Source: CBDHHC01 sp965263345 (GTDB taxonomy: Bacteria; Pseudomonadota; Alphaproteobacteria; Rhizobiales; CBDHHC01). Taken from it: a stretch of DNA of 64,000 nt. The DNA lies in the NCBI GenBank assembly GCA_965263345.1, contig CBDHHC010000012.1, positions 1-64,000 on the forward strand. The letters run 5' to 3'. The notes beneath the pieces were generated by a model, which saw only the letters and a program-made list of their open reading frames with translations, had not been told where the DNA came from and did no database searches. Positions within the stretch are counted from its first letter, which is position 1, and each line of letters starts with the position of its first letter. Both the position numbers and the translations under genes were made by a program. This document shows positions 25,455-34,785 of the stretch, piece by piece.

Positions 25455-27752
25455 TTATAAACGTTTTACGTTCTTGCCTTTTTTCTTATATGTCCGCGTT
25501 CCAGGTTTTCCGCCCGAAGATCGTGATTTTGCGCTCTTCTTAGGAATTGCCTTCTGTGTTGCGGCCTCAATTGCTGACTGCCTTGCTAATGGGTCATCTG
25601 CTACAGCAAGAGAGGTTTCTTTTAAACGCATTACTTCATCACGTAATCTTGCTGCTTCCTCAAATTCCAAGTCAGCTGCTGCAGCCCTCATTCGTTTTTC
25701 CATATCATCTATTATGGCTTCTAAGTTATGACCAACAAGTGGTTGTTGGCCCTCTTCAGCAAAGCCTACATCAGCAACCACGTGATCCCCTTCATAAACA
25801 CTTTCTAGAATATCACCAATATTCTTTTTAACAGTTTCTGGTGTGATGCCATGTTCCTTATTATAAGCAACCTGTTTTTCGCGGCGTCTGTTTGTCTCTG
25901 CAATTGCGCGCTCCATAGAGCCTGTAATTTTGTCTGCATATAGAACAACCTTTCCATCAGCATTTCTCGCCGCTCGGCCAATGGTTTGAACGAGAGATGT
26001 TTCAGAACGCAAGAAACCTTCTTTGTCCGCATCAAGAATTGCAACCAGAGCGCATTCAGGTATATCAAGTCCCTCTCGCAAGAGGTTAATCCCGATGAGA
26101 ATATCAAATGCTCCTAACCGCAAATCTCGGATAATTTCGATACGCTCTAAGGTATCAATATCGGAATGCATATATCTAACACGTAGTCCCTGGTCATGCA
26201 TATACTCGGTCAAGTCTTCTGCCATACGTTTTGTCAACGTTGTTACTAAGACCCGATACCCGTTTTGAATTACTTTGCGGCATTCATCTATTAAATCGTC
26301 GACCTGAGTTGTTGCTGGGCGAATATCAATAATAGGATCTATCAAGCCGGTTGGACGGATGACCTGTTCTGCAAAAACTCCATCTGTCTGTTCCAGTTCC
26401 CAGTCACCAGGAGTTGCTGATACATAAATTGACTGAGGGCGCATTTGGTTCCATTCTTCAAACCTAAGAGGTCTGTTATCCATACATGATGGTAAACGGA
26501 AACCAAATTCAGCCAATGTGGCTTTCCTTCGATAGTCGCCTTTAAACATTGCTCCTAATTGTCCAATCGTCACATGGCTCTCGTCTACAAACACAAGTGC
26601 ATTATCTGGCAAATATTCAAACAATGTAGGAGGAGGAGCCCCTGGCTTGCGCCCCGTTAAGTACCGAGAATAATTCTCAATCCCTGCGCATACGCCTGTT
26701 GCTTCTAGCATTTCTAAATCAAACGTTACGCGTTGTTCAAGACGTTGTGCCTCAAGTAGCTTATTGACGGTATTTAGTTCTTCAAGACGGGTTTTTAGTT
26801 CTTTTTTGATATTCTTGATTGCTTGCTGCAATGTTGGGCGTGGGGTTACATAATGTGAGTTTGCATAAATTTTTATCTCTTCACGCTCTTGTGTTTTTTG
26901 CCCCGTTAATGGATCAAACTCTGTGATCGTTTCGATTTCATCACCAAAGAGGGAGAAACGCCAAGCTCTATCTTCCAAGTGAGCTGGCCATAACTCGATT
27001 GTATCTCCTCTCACCCGGAATGTTCCTCTTTGGAAAGCTTGATCATTACGCTTATACTGAAGTGAAACAAAATCTGCGAGCAATTGTCTTTGTGATATTT
27101 CCTGAGCAACCTTCACAGATAAGGTCATTTCTGTGTATGTCTCAACTGACCCAATACCATAAATACAAGATACAGAAGCGACAATAATTACATCATCTCG
27201 TTCAAGGAGAGCTCGCGTTGCCGAATGACGCATGCGATCTATCTGCTCATTCACGGAGCTTTCTTTTTCAATGTAGGTGTCTGTGCGCGGGACGTAAGCT
27301 TCAGGTTGATAGTAATCATAATATGAGACAAAATATTCAACTGCATTTTCAGGAAAAAAGTTTTTGAATTCTCCATAGAGTTGTGCGGCTAATGTTTTAT
27401 TGGGGGCAAGAATAAGTGCAGGCCTCTGAGTTTCTTCAATGACATGAGCCATTGTGAAGGTTTTTCCTGACCCTGTTACCCCTAATAGAACCTGGTTCTT
27501 TTCTTGTGACATCACCCCATCAACTAAATCAGATATTGCCGTTGGCTGATCTCCTTTTGGGGAAAAGTCTGATGATAATTGAAAAGCAACACCGCCTTCA
27601 CTTTTTTCAGGCCTTTCAGGCCTGTGAGGCGTAAACAGAGGGAAATTTCCAGATACCAAAGGATGACCAGATATCAGCGGCTGTGCAACATCTGCAAAAC
27701 CTTCTGGTTGTTTTGTTATTGGTTTACCTGGTGTTTTCATTTTTCCTCGCAT
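25455..27752 (-). CDS. uvrB: excinuclease ABC subunit B
   Basis: UvrB is the damage-verifying helicase of nucleotide excision repair. It has Walker A GVTGSGKT (91-98), the beta-hairpin region YYDYYQPEAYVPRTDTYIEKES, DESHVTIGQL, and the C-terminal UVR motif IDDMEKRMRAAAADLEFEEAARLRDE. At 765 residues it is longer than E. coli UvrB because of an N-terminal extension of about 55 residues and a basic Lys/Ser-rich tail, both common in alphaproteobacteria. A second ATG at codon 5 has AGGA just upstream and could be used. Confidence 0.95.
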   Translation of the reverse strand: MRGKMKTPGKPITKQPEGFADVAQPLISGHPLVSGNFPLFTPHRPERPEKSEGGVAFQLSSDFSPKGDQPTAISDLVDGVMSQEKNQVLLGVTGSGKTFTMAHVIEETQRPALILAPNKTLAAQLYGEFKNFFPENAVEYFVSYYDYYQPEAYVPRTDTYIEKESSVNEQIDRMRHSATRALLERDDVIIVASVSCIYGIGSVETYTEMTLSVKVAQEISQRQLLADFVSLQYKRNDQAFQRGTFRVRGDTIELWPAHLEDRAWRFSLFGDEIETITEFDPLTGQKTQEREEIKIYANSHYVTPRPTLQQAIKNIKKELKTRLEELNTVNKLLEAQRLEQRVTFDLEMLEATGVCAGIENYSRYLTGRKPGAPPPTLFEYLPDNALVFVDESHVTIGQLGAMFKGDYRRKATLAEFGFRLPSCMDNRPLRFEEWNQMRPQSIYVSATPGDWELEQTDGVFAEQVIRPTGLIDPIIDIRPATTQVDDLIDECRKVIQNGYRVLVTTLTKRMAEDLTEYMHDQGLRVRYMHSDIDTLERIEIIRDLRLGAFDILIGINLLREGLDIPECALVAILDADKEGFLRSETSLVQTIGRAARNADGKVVLYADKITGSMERAIAETNRRREKQVAYNKEHGITPETVKKNIGDILESVYEGDHVVADVGFAEEGQQPLVGHNLEAIIDDMEKRMRAAAADLEFEEAARLRDEVMRLKETSLAVADDPLARQSAIEAATQKAIPKKSAKSRSSGGKPGTRTYKKKGKNVKRL

Positions 27753-27880
27753 GGAGCGACTATGGCTTATTGCAAGGGTTGGATCAACATTTTGTTTCTT
27801 TGAATGAATAACATGAAGAGGCCCTAATAGGCTTGTAAACTTCTTATCAATTTAAATCCTATTTATTTTTTAGCTATACC

Positions 27881-28402
27881 ATGACAAAAATAACAATAAA
27901 TTCAAATTATCCTATAGATATCAGCATTCAAAAGCTTAAAAGATCAACGGATTCGATAATTAGTATTGGAGGAAATAAAACAGTATTTGGTTTTTTTGTT
28001 GGATCTTTCGTCGTTCTTAAAAAAAAGGTAACATCTGCTAGCGTAATGTTACCTGTAAGAGTTCATTTCAGAGGTTCTTTTCATAAGAGTGAAAAAGGCA
28101 CAATACTCATAGGAAAAATAGGACTTAACCCTTTCTTGTATTTGTTTATTTTTAACTTTTACGTTTTGACTTTACTTATTCCTTTTGGCATTACAAGCCA
28201 TCTAATTAAAGCCATTTTTGTTGAGTACCAGAAAATATCAATATTGGAAATATCTGCTTTCTCTATGGTCGTTATGTTAATTATCCTATTCGTTTATGTA
28301 ATTACCAGACAACACTTTCGCTTGGCGAAGAGTGATACAGAATATCTCAAAAATTTCATTGAAAATAGGTTAGATTCTAAAAAGCAACCTATTCGCGAAT
28401 AA
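27881..28402 (+). CDS. two-helix membrane protein of unknown function
   Basis: 173 residues with two strong membrane segments (FLYLFIFNFYVLTLLIPFGI and FSMVVMLIILFVYVI). The first 90 residues are a basic, beta-rich domain with a strongly hydrophobic patch (FGFFVGSFVVLKKK), and the tail is charged. It faces uvrB divergently and DUF533 convergently. No ribosome-binding site is clear, and no family is recognised. Codon use looks like its neighbours. Confidence 0.55.
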   Translation: MTKITINSNYPIDISIQKLKRSTDSIISIGGNKTVFGFFVGSFVVLKKKVTSASVMLPVRVHFRGSFHKSEKGTILIGKIGLNPFLYLFIFNFYVLTLLIPFGITSHLIKAIFVEYQKISILEISAFSMVVMLIILFVYVITRQHFRLAKSDTEYLKNFIENRLDSKKQPIRE

Positions 28403-28437
28403 GCTCCTCATTACATCAACAATTTATTTAAGCAAAC

Positions 28438-29262
28438 TTAAACCTTGATTGATTTAACCTGGCTATTAATGCTCTCGACAAGCCTTTCGTCAAGTTGAAG
28501 ACCTTTGGCTAGCTCTGAAAGAAAGCCTTTTTCAGCGAAATGATCTGGTTCAATTGCGAGGCGCGCAGCTGTGTATATTTGCACTGCTGATTTCTCATCG
28601 GTACTGGCTTTTACTAGTTCATCAATAGCAGCAGGATTAGCAAATTCACCATTCAAGAAGTCTGCTGCTGCTGGATTTAAGCCAGCTTCTTTCATATTAC
28701 CAACAATTGTCTGACGTTCGTCGTTAGAAATCTCACCGTCGGCAGATGCCGCAGCAATCATAGCCCTGACAAATGTTATAGCATTTTTATCTGTTTGAAC
28801 ATCTGCTTCAAAACCAGAACCTATTGGTGCTTCCTCCGGGTGATCAGAGAAATTCTGTTCAGTTGCACCACCTGACGAATAGTCCTGATAAGCTTTATAC
28901 GCTAGGCTACCAATTAAAATTAGTCCGCCTAACTTTACAGCGTTATAAGATAGGCTTCTGCCAGTCTTAGAGCCAAGAAGTAATCCTCCCAAAGCTCCTG
29001 CAATAGCTCCTGCAGCAGTTTTATTTCCGCCGATCAGGTCTTTGGCCTTGTCCAACAAATCATCAGTTGATTGACCTGTTGCTAACTGACCAATTAGGTC
29101 ATTTAATATATTGCCTGAACCGCTTGTTGATTGGTTCTGCCCCGCATGCTTGAGTAGATCAGATAATACATTGGGTAATCCTGCTGACTGCTGTCTGGTT
29201 TGCTTTGTGCCTTCAGAAGCTCCGGTTAGCAATGTATCGAGTAAAATCTTGGGGTCAAACAT
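28438..29262 (-). CDS. DUF533/TerB-like membrane-associated protein
   Basis: The N-terminal third is Gly/Gln/Ser-rich and low in complexity. A hydrophobic patch (TAAGAIAGALGGLLLGSKTGRSL then LGGLILIGSLAYKAY) is followed by a TerB-like helical domain: FVRAMIAAASADGEISNDERQTIVGNM, with the acidic metal-binding loop, and LDERLVESINSQV at the end. This is the DUF533 (YebE) family of unknown function. Length is normal. Confidence 0.85.
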   Translation of the reverse strand: MFDPKILLDTLLTGASEGTKQTRQQSAGLPNVLSDLLKHAGQNQSTSGSGNILNDLIGQLATGQSTDDLLDKAKDLIGGNKTAAGAIAGALGGLLLGSKTGRSLSYNAVKLGGLILIGSLAYKAYQDYSSGGATEQNFSDHPEEAPIGSGFEADVQTDKNAITFVRAMIAAASADGEISNDERQTIVGNMKEAGLNPAAADFLNGEFANPAAIDELVKASTDEKSAVQIYTAARLAIEPDHFAEKGFLSELAKGLQLDERLVESINSQVKSIKV

Positions 29263-29351
29263 ATTAAGGCCTTTTTCAATTATGAATTTTAATTATGATC
29301 TAGAATAAAATATGTAATTTGTGAAATATATTTCAACCGTCTAATTAGACT

Positions 29352-29561
29352 TTACTCTAAATCAAAATCCAAAATACTCATTTGAAACTGATAACAGAGC
29401 TCTCCATCTTCTTCATCTCTGTATAGAGTCGCGATAAACTCATCGCCAAGATAGACCTCAGCTGTATCAGACTTATTTGGTAATTGACGTATCTCAACAT
29501 TCTCTCGCTGAAATAGTTTTTTTAGGTAAGCCTCAACCTTCGAAATCTCTTCTTTATTCAT
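29352..29561 (-). CDS. DUF3126 family protein
   Basis: A 69-residue protein with KVEAYLKKLFQRENVEIRQLPNKSDTAEVYLGDEFIATLYRDEEDGELCYQFQMSILDFDLE, which is the DUF3126 family restricted to alphaproteobacteria. GGGGGAAG precedes the ATG. It sits downstream of cysE, its usual neighbour. Function unknown. Confidence 0.88.
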   Translation of the reverse strand: MNKEEISKVEAYLKKLFQRENVEIRQLPNKSDTAEVYLGDEFIATLYRDEEDGELCYQFQMSILDFDLE

Positions 29562-29663
29562 TACTTCCCCCTGCTTGAACAGGCTTTACTAGATTACTGC
29601 GCATCTCTTTTATATGATTATCTAGTCCTAACAATGAAACGGCTTGATATGCAACGTTTCAGA

Positions 29664-29703
29664 TAAAAAAAAATAAGTTTTCAACGTTACTCTCATAACG
29701 TTG
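29664..29703 (-). terminator. probable terminator of cysE
   Basis: On the minus strand CAACGTTA and TAACGTTG (29703-29696 and 29689-29682) form an 8-bp stem with a six-base loop, followed after eight bases by nine T residues (29673-29665). The T-tract is farther from the stem than usual. Confidence 0.5.
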
Positions 29704-29706
29704 TGA

Positions 29707-30534
29707 TTAATCTGTTGTTATGGCCAAATGTTGATCCATAAACCGAGATGGTTCATCGCACCCAGCTTCTCCAACAACTTTTGCAGGGATACCTGCTATT
29801 GTTTTGCAACCTGGCATATCTTTTAGTACCACACTTCCTGCTGCAATGCGGCAACAATCACCAATGGAAATGTTTCCTAAAATTTTTGCGCCAGCCCCAA
29901 TCATCACACCTTTACCTATTTTGGGATGACGGTCTCCGCTATCTTTACCGCTTCCGCCTAATGTAACACCATGCAATATTGAACTGTTATCTCCAATGAC
30001 AGCCGTCTCTCCAATCACAATAGCGGTCGCATGATCAATCATTATGCCTTTACCTATTTTAGCTGCAGGGTGTATATCTGTGCTAAATACTTTTGATGAT
30101 TTACTCTGAAGATAATATGCAAAATCTTTGCGGCCCAAATGCCATAAGGCATGGGAAAATCTATGCGTTTGTAATGCATGGAACCCTTTAAAATATAATA
30201 AAGGCTCTATTAAACGATTACAAGCCGGATCACGATCAAAAACTGCTGCCAAATCTGCCCTAAAGGTATCACCTAATTCTGGAAAAGCATCTAAAACATC
30301 TTTAAATGTGAGTAACAAAGAACATGCATCCACATCTGGATGCTCCAACCTTTGTACCAACCTGTGGCAGACAACATCTTCAAGCCTTTTATGTTGCAGA
30401 ACCGTTGTATAGACAAAACTAGCTAAGGCGGGTTCAGCACTGACCAACTCTTTTGCCTCAAGGTTAAGCTTTTCCCATAGTGGGTCTAAAGTATTAATCT
30501 GATGTTGTTTGTGTATAGACTCTTTTTGAGTCAT
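29707..30534 (-). CDS. cysE: serine O-acetyltransferase
   Basis: CysE acetylates serine with acetyl-CoA, the committed step of cysteine synthesis, so it supports sulfur supply for the suf genes. The N-terminal helical domain (1-140) is followed by a left-handed beta-helix with hexapeptide repeats: IDHATAIVIGETAVIGDNSSILHGVTLGG, then IGKGVMIGAGAKILGNISIGD. The length of 275 residues is normal. The C-terminal tail DQHLAITTD is the region that docks into CysK in other bacteria, but here lacks the usual final Ile. Confidence 0.94.
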   Translation of the reverse strand: MTQKESIHKQHQINTLDPLWEKLNLEAKELVSAEPALASFVYTTVLQHKRLEDVVCHRLVQRLEHPDVDACSLLLTFKDVLDAFPELGDTFRADLAAVFDRDPACNRLIEPLLYFKGFHALQTHRFSHALWHLGRKDFAYYLQSKSSKVFSTDIHPAAKIGKGIMIDHATAIVIGETAVIGDNSSILHGVTLGGSGKDSGDRHPKIGKGVMIGAGAKILGNISIGDCCRIAAGSVVLKDMPGCKTIAGIPAKVVGEAGCDEPSRFMDQHLAITTD

Positions 30535-30593
30535 ATCTGAGGTCTCCAGTTCAATTGTCCTACAAACAAGATTTAAATAGAGAATATAACATT

Positions 30594-30632
30594 TAACAAA
30601 ATAAAAACCAGCCTGAAGTGCCAGACTGGTTT
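30594..30632 (-). terminator. terminator of the D5-like membrane protein gene
   Basis: AAACCAG (30605-30611) pairs with CTGGTTT (30626-30632), with an inner CTG/CAG pairing. Minus-strand sequence after the stem is T-rich (GGTTTTTATTTT). It lies 28 bases past the stop of the gene ending at 30661. Confidence 0.65.
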
Positions 30633-30660
30633 ATAAGCAATTGATACTTAAGGTTATATT

Positions 30661-31851
30661 TTACCCTGTTTTTGCTATTTTTTCTTGTGTTTCTTCTTTA
30701 GTTTCTTCAGGAGGTTTTACTTCTTCAATTTCTCTTAAACTGATACCAATATAACGAATACGACCACCAATTTTAGCTTTTTGAATACCTAATTCACTAA
30801 ATTGACGACCAAATACCGGTAATGCCATTGGATCTCTGCCATTTATCTCGCACCAATTGCAGTAATTTTCATAAAGTGCAGTTGCTGTTACACTGGTACC
30901 TTCAGATTTTTCGACACGTGCAGCATAATATCTTTCCAAATCACTTTTTGGTAGCATTAGTCTACGTGTCGACTTAACGTTTGGTCGCCTAAGATCTTCA
31001 ACGGCTTCTTCTTGCTCTTTGCCTTCTTCTTTGTGCTGAGTATATTTCACATTCGATATTGCAACATAAAGTCCTAGGCCTGACCCAACTTCAACTAAAA
31101 TAGAAATTAGAAGCGTCAGAGCTGTTTGAATATCGTTAATATTAACACCCAGAATTTTTGATAAAAATTCAGACTGAGGGTCAGCGCCAGCGACAACAAC
31201 TGCGCCAGCTTCTTCAGAGACACCTTCCAACTTTGATTTTAATTTTTTAATCCGATTTTCTAATTTTTGAGCTTGTTGAGCTACTGCTAATTCTTTACGT
31301 AAGTTAAGAATTTTTGCGCACGACTTACGTGCTCTCCAATGTGTCTTTGTACACCCAGATGTTAATTCATCTATTGTTCCTAACAAGCCACTTTTTCTTG
31401 AATATATTGGTTTTGATAACAAAGCTGTTAAATCAGCTTCAACTTCCCCAGTCGACCTATGTTGGGGAATCCAACCTATTTTTTCCTCAGCCCGCTTAAG
31501 TTCAGTCCTCAAATCTTTGTATTGCGTTGCATGCACCTGTCTTTCACCAATCACATCAGCTCTGTTTAATGCTGAAAAGCCCAGTGATGACGTTAAAGAA
31601 TAAAAAGAACAAACAACTAAAATCAATACACCAGAAAATGATTGAACATAGTTTCTTTGACGAAAAGCCCAAATGATAAAGAAAGGCGCAAGAGCTTTCA
31701 TGCAATCAGCTGCGACACTTGCAGCCCCATAGATATGACCATCAAGTTCTGTTTTTCCTAGTGTAAATCCAAAACGCCAATTCATTGCCGCTGAGACGCC
31801 AAGCAATATAATTGCCGCCATAACCCCCAATATGCTTAAAACATATTTCAT
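30661..31851 (-). CDS. membrane protein with coiled coil and C-terminal D5-primase-like winged helix
   Basis: Three parts are visible. Residues 1-100 hold three membrane helices. About 105-225 is a long, charged, partly coiled-coil segment with a C-x7-C pair (GCTKTHWRARKSCAK). A fourth helix (ALTLLISILVEVGSGLGLYVAI) follows. The cytosolic C-terminus (about 305-375) reads ALYENYCNWCEINGRDPMALPVFGRQFSELGIQKAKIGGRIRYIGISL. This strongly resembles the winged-helix end of phage/plasmid D5-type primases. GAGGG precedes the ATG. A membrane-anchored version of such a domain has no function I can name, and phage or plasmid origin is possible. Confidence 0.7.
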   Translation of the reverse strand: MKYVLSILGVMAAIILLGVSAAMNWRFGFTLGKTELDGHIYGAASVAADCMKALAPFFIIWAFRQRNYVQSFSGVLILVVCSFYSLTSSLGFSALNRADVIGERQVHATQYKDLRTELKRAEEKIGWIPQHRSTGEVEADLTALLSKPIYSRKSGLLGTIDELTSGCTKTHWRARKSCAKILNLRKELAVAQQAQKLENRIKKLKSKLEGVSEEAGAVVVAGADPQSEFLSKILGVNINDIQTALTLLISILVEVGSGLGLYVAISNVKYTQHKEEGKEQEEAVEDLRRPNVKSTRRLMLPKSDLERYYAARVEKSEGTSVTATALYENYCNWCEINGRDPMALPVFGRQFSELGIQKAKIGGRIRYIGISLREIEEVKPPEETKEETQEKIAKTG

Positions 31852-32368
31852 AATGCCCTCATATGAGTCCGTGAGTGCTTTTTTTAATATATAGATGCAC
31901 TCATTCTTCTTTAAGAAATGTTTTCATTTGGAGAGAATATGGAAAGCAGAATGCATGCTAAACCATAGTAAGCACTTTGACTTTGCCAGATGTATCAAGA
32001 AAATATGTTTTAAGCCTCATCATATTTTCTTTTCAAGGTTTGCTAGATCTTACCCCATACAGTAGCTTTGATTATTTGATACTTGACCTCTACGAGATTA
32101 TTACAATCTCTTTAACAAATAACCACCTGAAACTTGGCACCCTCTCACAATTAAAGTACACGATTCGGGACAACTTGTTAATAACTTGTTAAATGTGGGG
32201 CAGAAGAGATATGTCCTATACTTATAAAATATTGAAACAAATATATAATATCTATTCAATTTTAAATGTTCACTATTTGTCTTCAAGCCAATCAGTATCT
32301 TAAACTACTTATTTTTTTCTTGATTCAAACATAATTACCATAGAACCGTGATTCGTTTCATGTGGCCT
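31852..32368. other. 517-base intergenic region without a supported gene
   Basis: Short frames exist on both strands here, but none has a ribosome-binding site or a recognisable product. A 7-bp inverted repeat, TGAGTGC (31872-31878) and GCACTCA (31897-31903), lies in the leader of the minus-strand gene that starts at 31851. Otherwise I see nothing. Confidence 0.4.
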
Positions 32369-33124
32369 TTACTCATTTGTTTCTTTTAAAAAGTCCAATA
32401 CACCTTGCATGTATACTTTATCACCTACACTTTTCATGTGATCCCTCTTAGGGATATCTAGTGCCTTCGCATTTGGGATTATGTCAGCTAAAGGCGCAGC
32501 TGGACCGGCAACAACATCTTCAGTGCCAACAGCTACTAAAACTGGTGTTACAATCTTTGCTAAATCTTCAGCTTCGATTTTGCTTCTTGAAGCTCTGATA
32601 CAAGCTGACAATGCTTTTAAATCGCTCCCTGTTGCTTCAGCAAACGCACGAAAAGTTCTAGCCGTCGCATTTACGACTTGGTCAATACTGGGAGCTTCTA
32701 AAGCTTCTGCAATTGGGCCTGTTCCCGCCATTCCACGAACCATATTATAGCCTAAACCTGCAAAAATGGATTTTTTGATTATTTCTGGGTAAGTCATTGT
32801 TAGATATGCTGTTATCCTGGCTCCCATAGAGAAACCCATTATATGTGCTTTTTCTATTGAAAGGTGTTCAAGAAGTAATTTTGAGTCTTGTGCCATGTTA
32901 TGGAGGATATAAGCTTCCTGATCATATATTTTTTCGCTTTCTCCGTGACCTCTATTGTCAATAGCAATTACTCTATATCCAGCATTTAGGAGTGTTTTTA
33001 CCCAATTTGTGTCTACCCAATTCACCCTAGCGTTAGAGGCAAAACCATGTATTAAAAGTATTGGTTCTCCTTCGCCTTCATCTAAATAAGCAATTTGGAT
33101 ATTTTGAGCCTTAAAAAACTTCAT
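32369..33124 (-). CDS. alpha/beta hydrolase
   Basis: A standard alpha/beta hydrolase of about 251 residues. It shows ILLIHGFASN (oxyanion), AIDNRGHGES, the nucleophile elbow GFSMGA (Ser), an acidic residue in GTEDVVAG and a terminal His in KRDHMKSV. I chose the ATG at 33124, preceded by GGAG ten bases upstream; an ATG at 33139 lies within that sequence. No signal peptide. The substrate is unknown. Confidence 0.88.
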   Translation of the reverse strand: MKFFKAQNIQIAYLDEGEGEPILLIHGFASNARVNWVDTNWVKTLLNAGYRVIAIDNRGHGESEKIYDQEAYILHNMAQDSKLLLEHLSIEKAHIMGFSMGARITAYLTMTYPEIIKKSIFAGLGYNMVRGMAGTGPIAEALEAPSIDQVVNATARTFRAFAEATGSDLKALSACIRASRSKIEAEDLAKIVTPVLVAVGTEDVVAGPAAPLADIIPNAKALDIPKRDHMKSVGDKVYMQGVLDFLKETNE

Positions 33125-33315
33125 GAAAAACAACTCCATATTCTTTTTTTGGGAATTGCATAAGCTTTAAATGCAGACTTTGTGTTTTTCAATAGCTTAT
33201 GCCTCTTGTTATCTTCTATGATATATCATAATAAAATTTATACCAATTGGGTTTATGACACTTAAACCACAACCTAGATTGTATTCATTTTTTTGAATGA
33301 TAAAGAGAGAGCTTC

Positions 33316-33564
33316 ATGGCTGATGCGATTATTCCACACTTCTGTAATGATATTGGCGCAGAAAAAGTACATATTGGTGTGAAAGAATTTCAGTGTATGG
33401 GAGCACAGCCACCCTATGATCATCCACATATTTTCCTTGATATGGGGCATGATAATCAGATTATTTGTCCATATTGCTCAACGCTTTATCTTTATGATCC
33501 AAATATGGGCCCAGAAGAATCAGATCCTCCTTATTGTATCTATAAGCCGATTGAAGTTGTATAA
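33316..33564 (+). CDS. zinc-finger CHCC (NDUFS6-like) protein
   Basis: An 82-residue zf-CHCC protein. The ligand set is visible in FQCMG, HPHIFLDMG and QIICPYCSTLYLYD. Mitochondrial NDUFS6 and its alphaproteobacterial relatives bind zinc and support complex I assembly. It stands 29 bases before the FAD monooxygenase and could be co-transcribed. NDUFA12, another complex I accessory protein, is encoded 3 kb away. Confidence 0.9.
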   Translation: MADAIIPHFCNDIGAEKVHIGVKEFQCMGAQPPYDHPHIFLDMGHDNQIICPYCSTLYLYDPNMGPEESDPPYCIYKPIEVV

Positions 33565-33593
33565 ATTTCCCCAGTTAGAGCCAGTTAACACAC

Positions 33594-34784
33594 ATGAGAC
33601 ACTTTACTAAATCCCCTATTCTTATTTCAGGGGCTGGTATTGCTGGTTTGTCTTCTGCGATAGCTCTTTCCCAAAAAGGTTATTCCTCGATTATTTTGGA
33701 GCAATCGGATCGTTTTTTGGAAATTGGAGCTGGAATTCAACTGGGTCCCAATGGGATGAAGGTACTCAGCCAACTGAACGTTGAAGCAGACTTAAAAAAC
33801 ATTGCTTTTGAACCAGGTGGCATCAAAATTGTTCATGGTATAACAGGTAAATGTCTTGCTAAGATTCCCTTAAAACCCATTGCACAAAATTTGTTTCAGG
33901 CCCCGTATTATACAATTCATCGTGCAGATCTTCAGAAAATACTACTGAACAAAGTCAGTGCAGATGATAATATAGAAATTAAGACGAACTTTCGTGTTTC
34001 AAAATTTCATGAATTAGAAACAAATGAGATCTGTGTTTCCTCAACTGACGATCGCAATATTGCTGGGTCACTTTTAATTGGAGCTGATGGGGTATGGTCG
34101 CAAGTTCGACAGCAAATTCACCCCAATAATGTCCCAACTTTCTCTGGTAAAACAGCCTGGCGAGCCTTAATCCCGCAATCGTTACTTAAGAGTTTTCCAG
34201 ATGTTGATCATGTCCATTTATATATGGGTCCTAACTGTCATCTGATTCATTACCCTGTTGGTGATGGATCCCTTATTAATGTTGTTGCTGTTATATCAGA
34301 ACATCATAAGACACAAAGCTGGGATACCCGGGATACTCCTGAGAAGCTTTTTGCCGCTTTCAAAAAATGGATACCAGATACTCAGTCCTTTCTCCAACAC
34401 ATTGAGAATTGGAGTAAATGGCCTTTATATGAATATTCGACTCCGATGCAATGGTCGAAGAATCGTTGTGTTCTCATTGGAGATGCAATACATCCCACAC
34501 TTCCTTTTCTTGCACAAGGAGCAGCTATGGCATTAGAGGATTCTGTTGTGTTGGCTGACTTAATTTTTGCAGAAGACCATTACCCTACAGCCTTTAAACG
34601 TTTTGAGGATATGCGCTATAATAGAGTTAAAAAAATTCAGACAACGTCCAAAAAGCTTGGACATGTCTATCATTTAGATGGCTTGCTTGCACGAGGAAGG
34701 AATTTTGTGATTTCTAACAGATCATCTCTATCCATGCTGAAAGACTATACCTGGTTGTATGGCTATGATAGTTTTGATGTCTAA
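33594..34784 (+). CDS. FAD-dependent aromatic-type monooxygenase
   Basis: A flavin hydroxylase of the salicylate/UbiH-like group. The dinucleotide-binding motif is GAGIAGLSSAIALSQKG (residues 10-26). The second FAD motif is LLIGADGVWS, and the third is LIGDAIHPTLPFLAQGAAMALEDSVVLADL. 396 residues is normal. The substrate cannot be read from sequence, and both aromatic catabolism and quinone synthesis are options. No aromatic-degradation genes are close by. Confidence 0.88.
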   Translation: MRHFTKSPILISGAGIAGLSSAIALSQKGYSSIILEQSDRFLEIGAGIQLGPNGMKVLSQLNVEADLKNIAFEPGGIKIVHGITGKCLAKIPLKPIAQNLFQAPYYTIHRADLQKILLNKVSADDNIEIKTNFRVSKFHELETNEICVSSTDDRNIAGSLLIGADGVWSQVRQQIHPNNVPTFSGKTAWRALIPQSLLKSFPDVDHVHLYMGPNCHLIHYPVGDGSLINVVAVISEHHKTQSWDTRDTPEKLFAAFKKWIPDTQSFLQHIENWSKWPLYEYSTPMQWSKNRCVLIGDAIHPTLPFLAQGAAMALEDSVVLADLIFAEDHYPTAFKRFEDMRYNRVKKIQTTSKKLGHVYHLDGLLARGRNFVISNRSSLSMLKDYTWLYGYDSFDV

Positions 34785-34785
34785 C

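Noticed and set aside
31977..32286. Two overlapping short frames on opposite strands
   Set aside because: Both lack a ribosome-binding site and look like random AT-rich translation.
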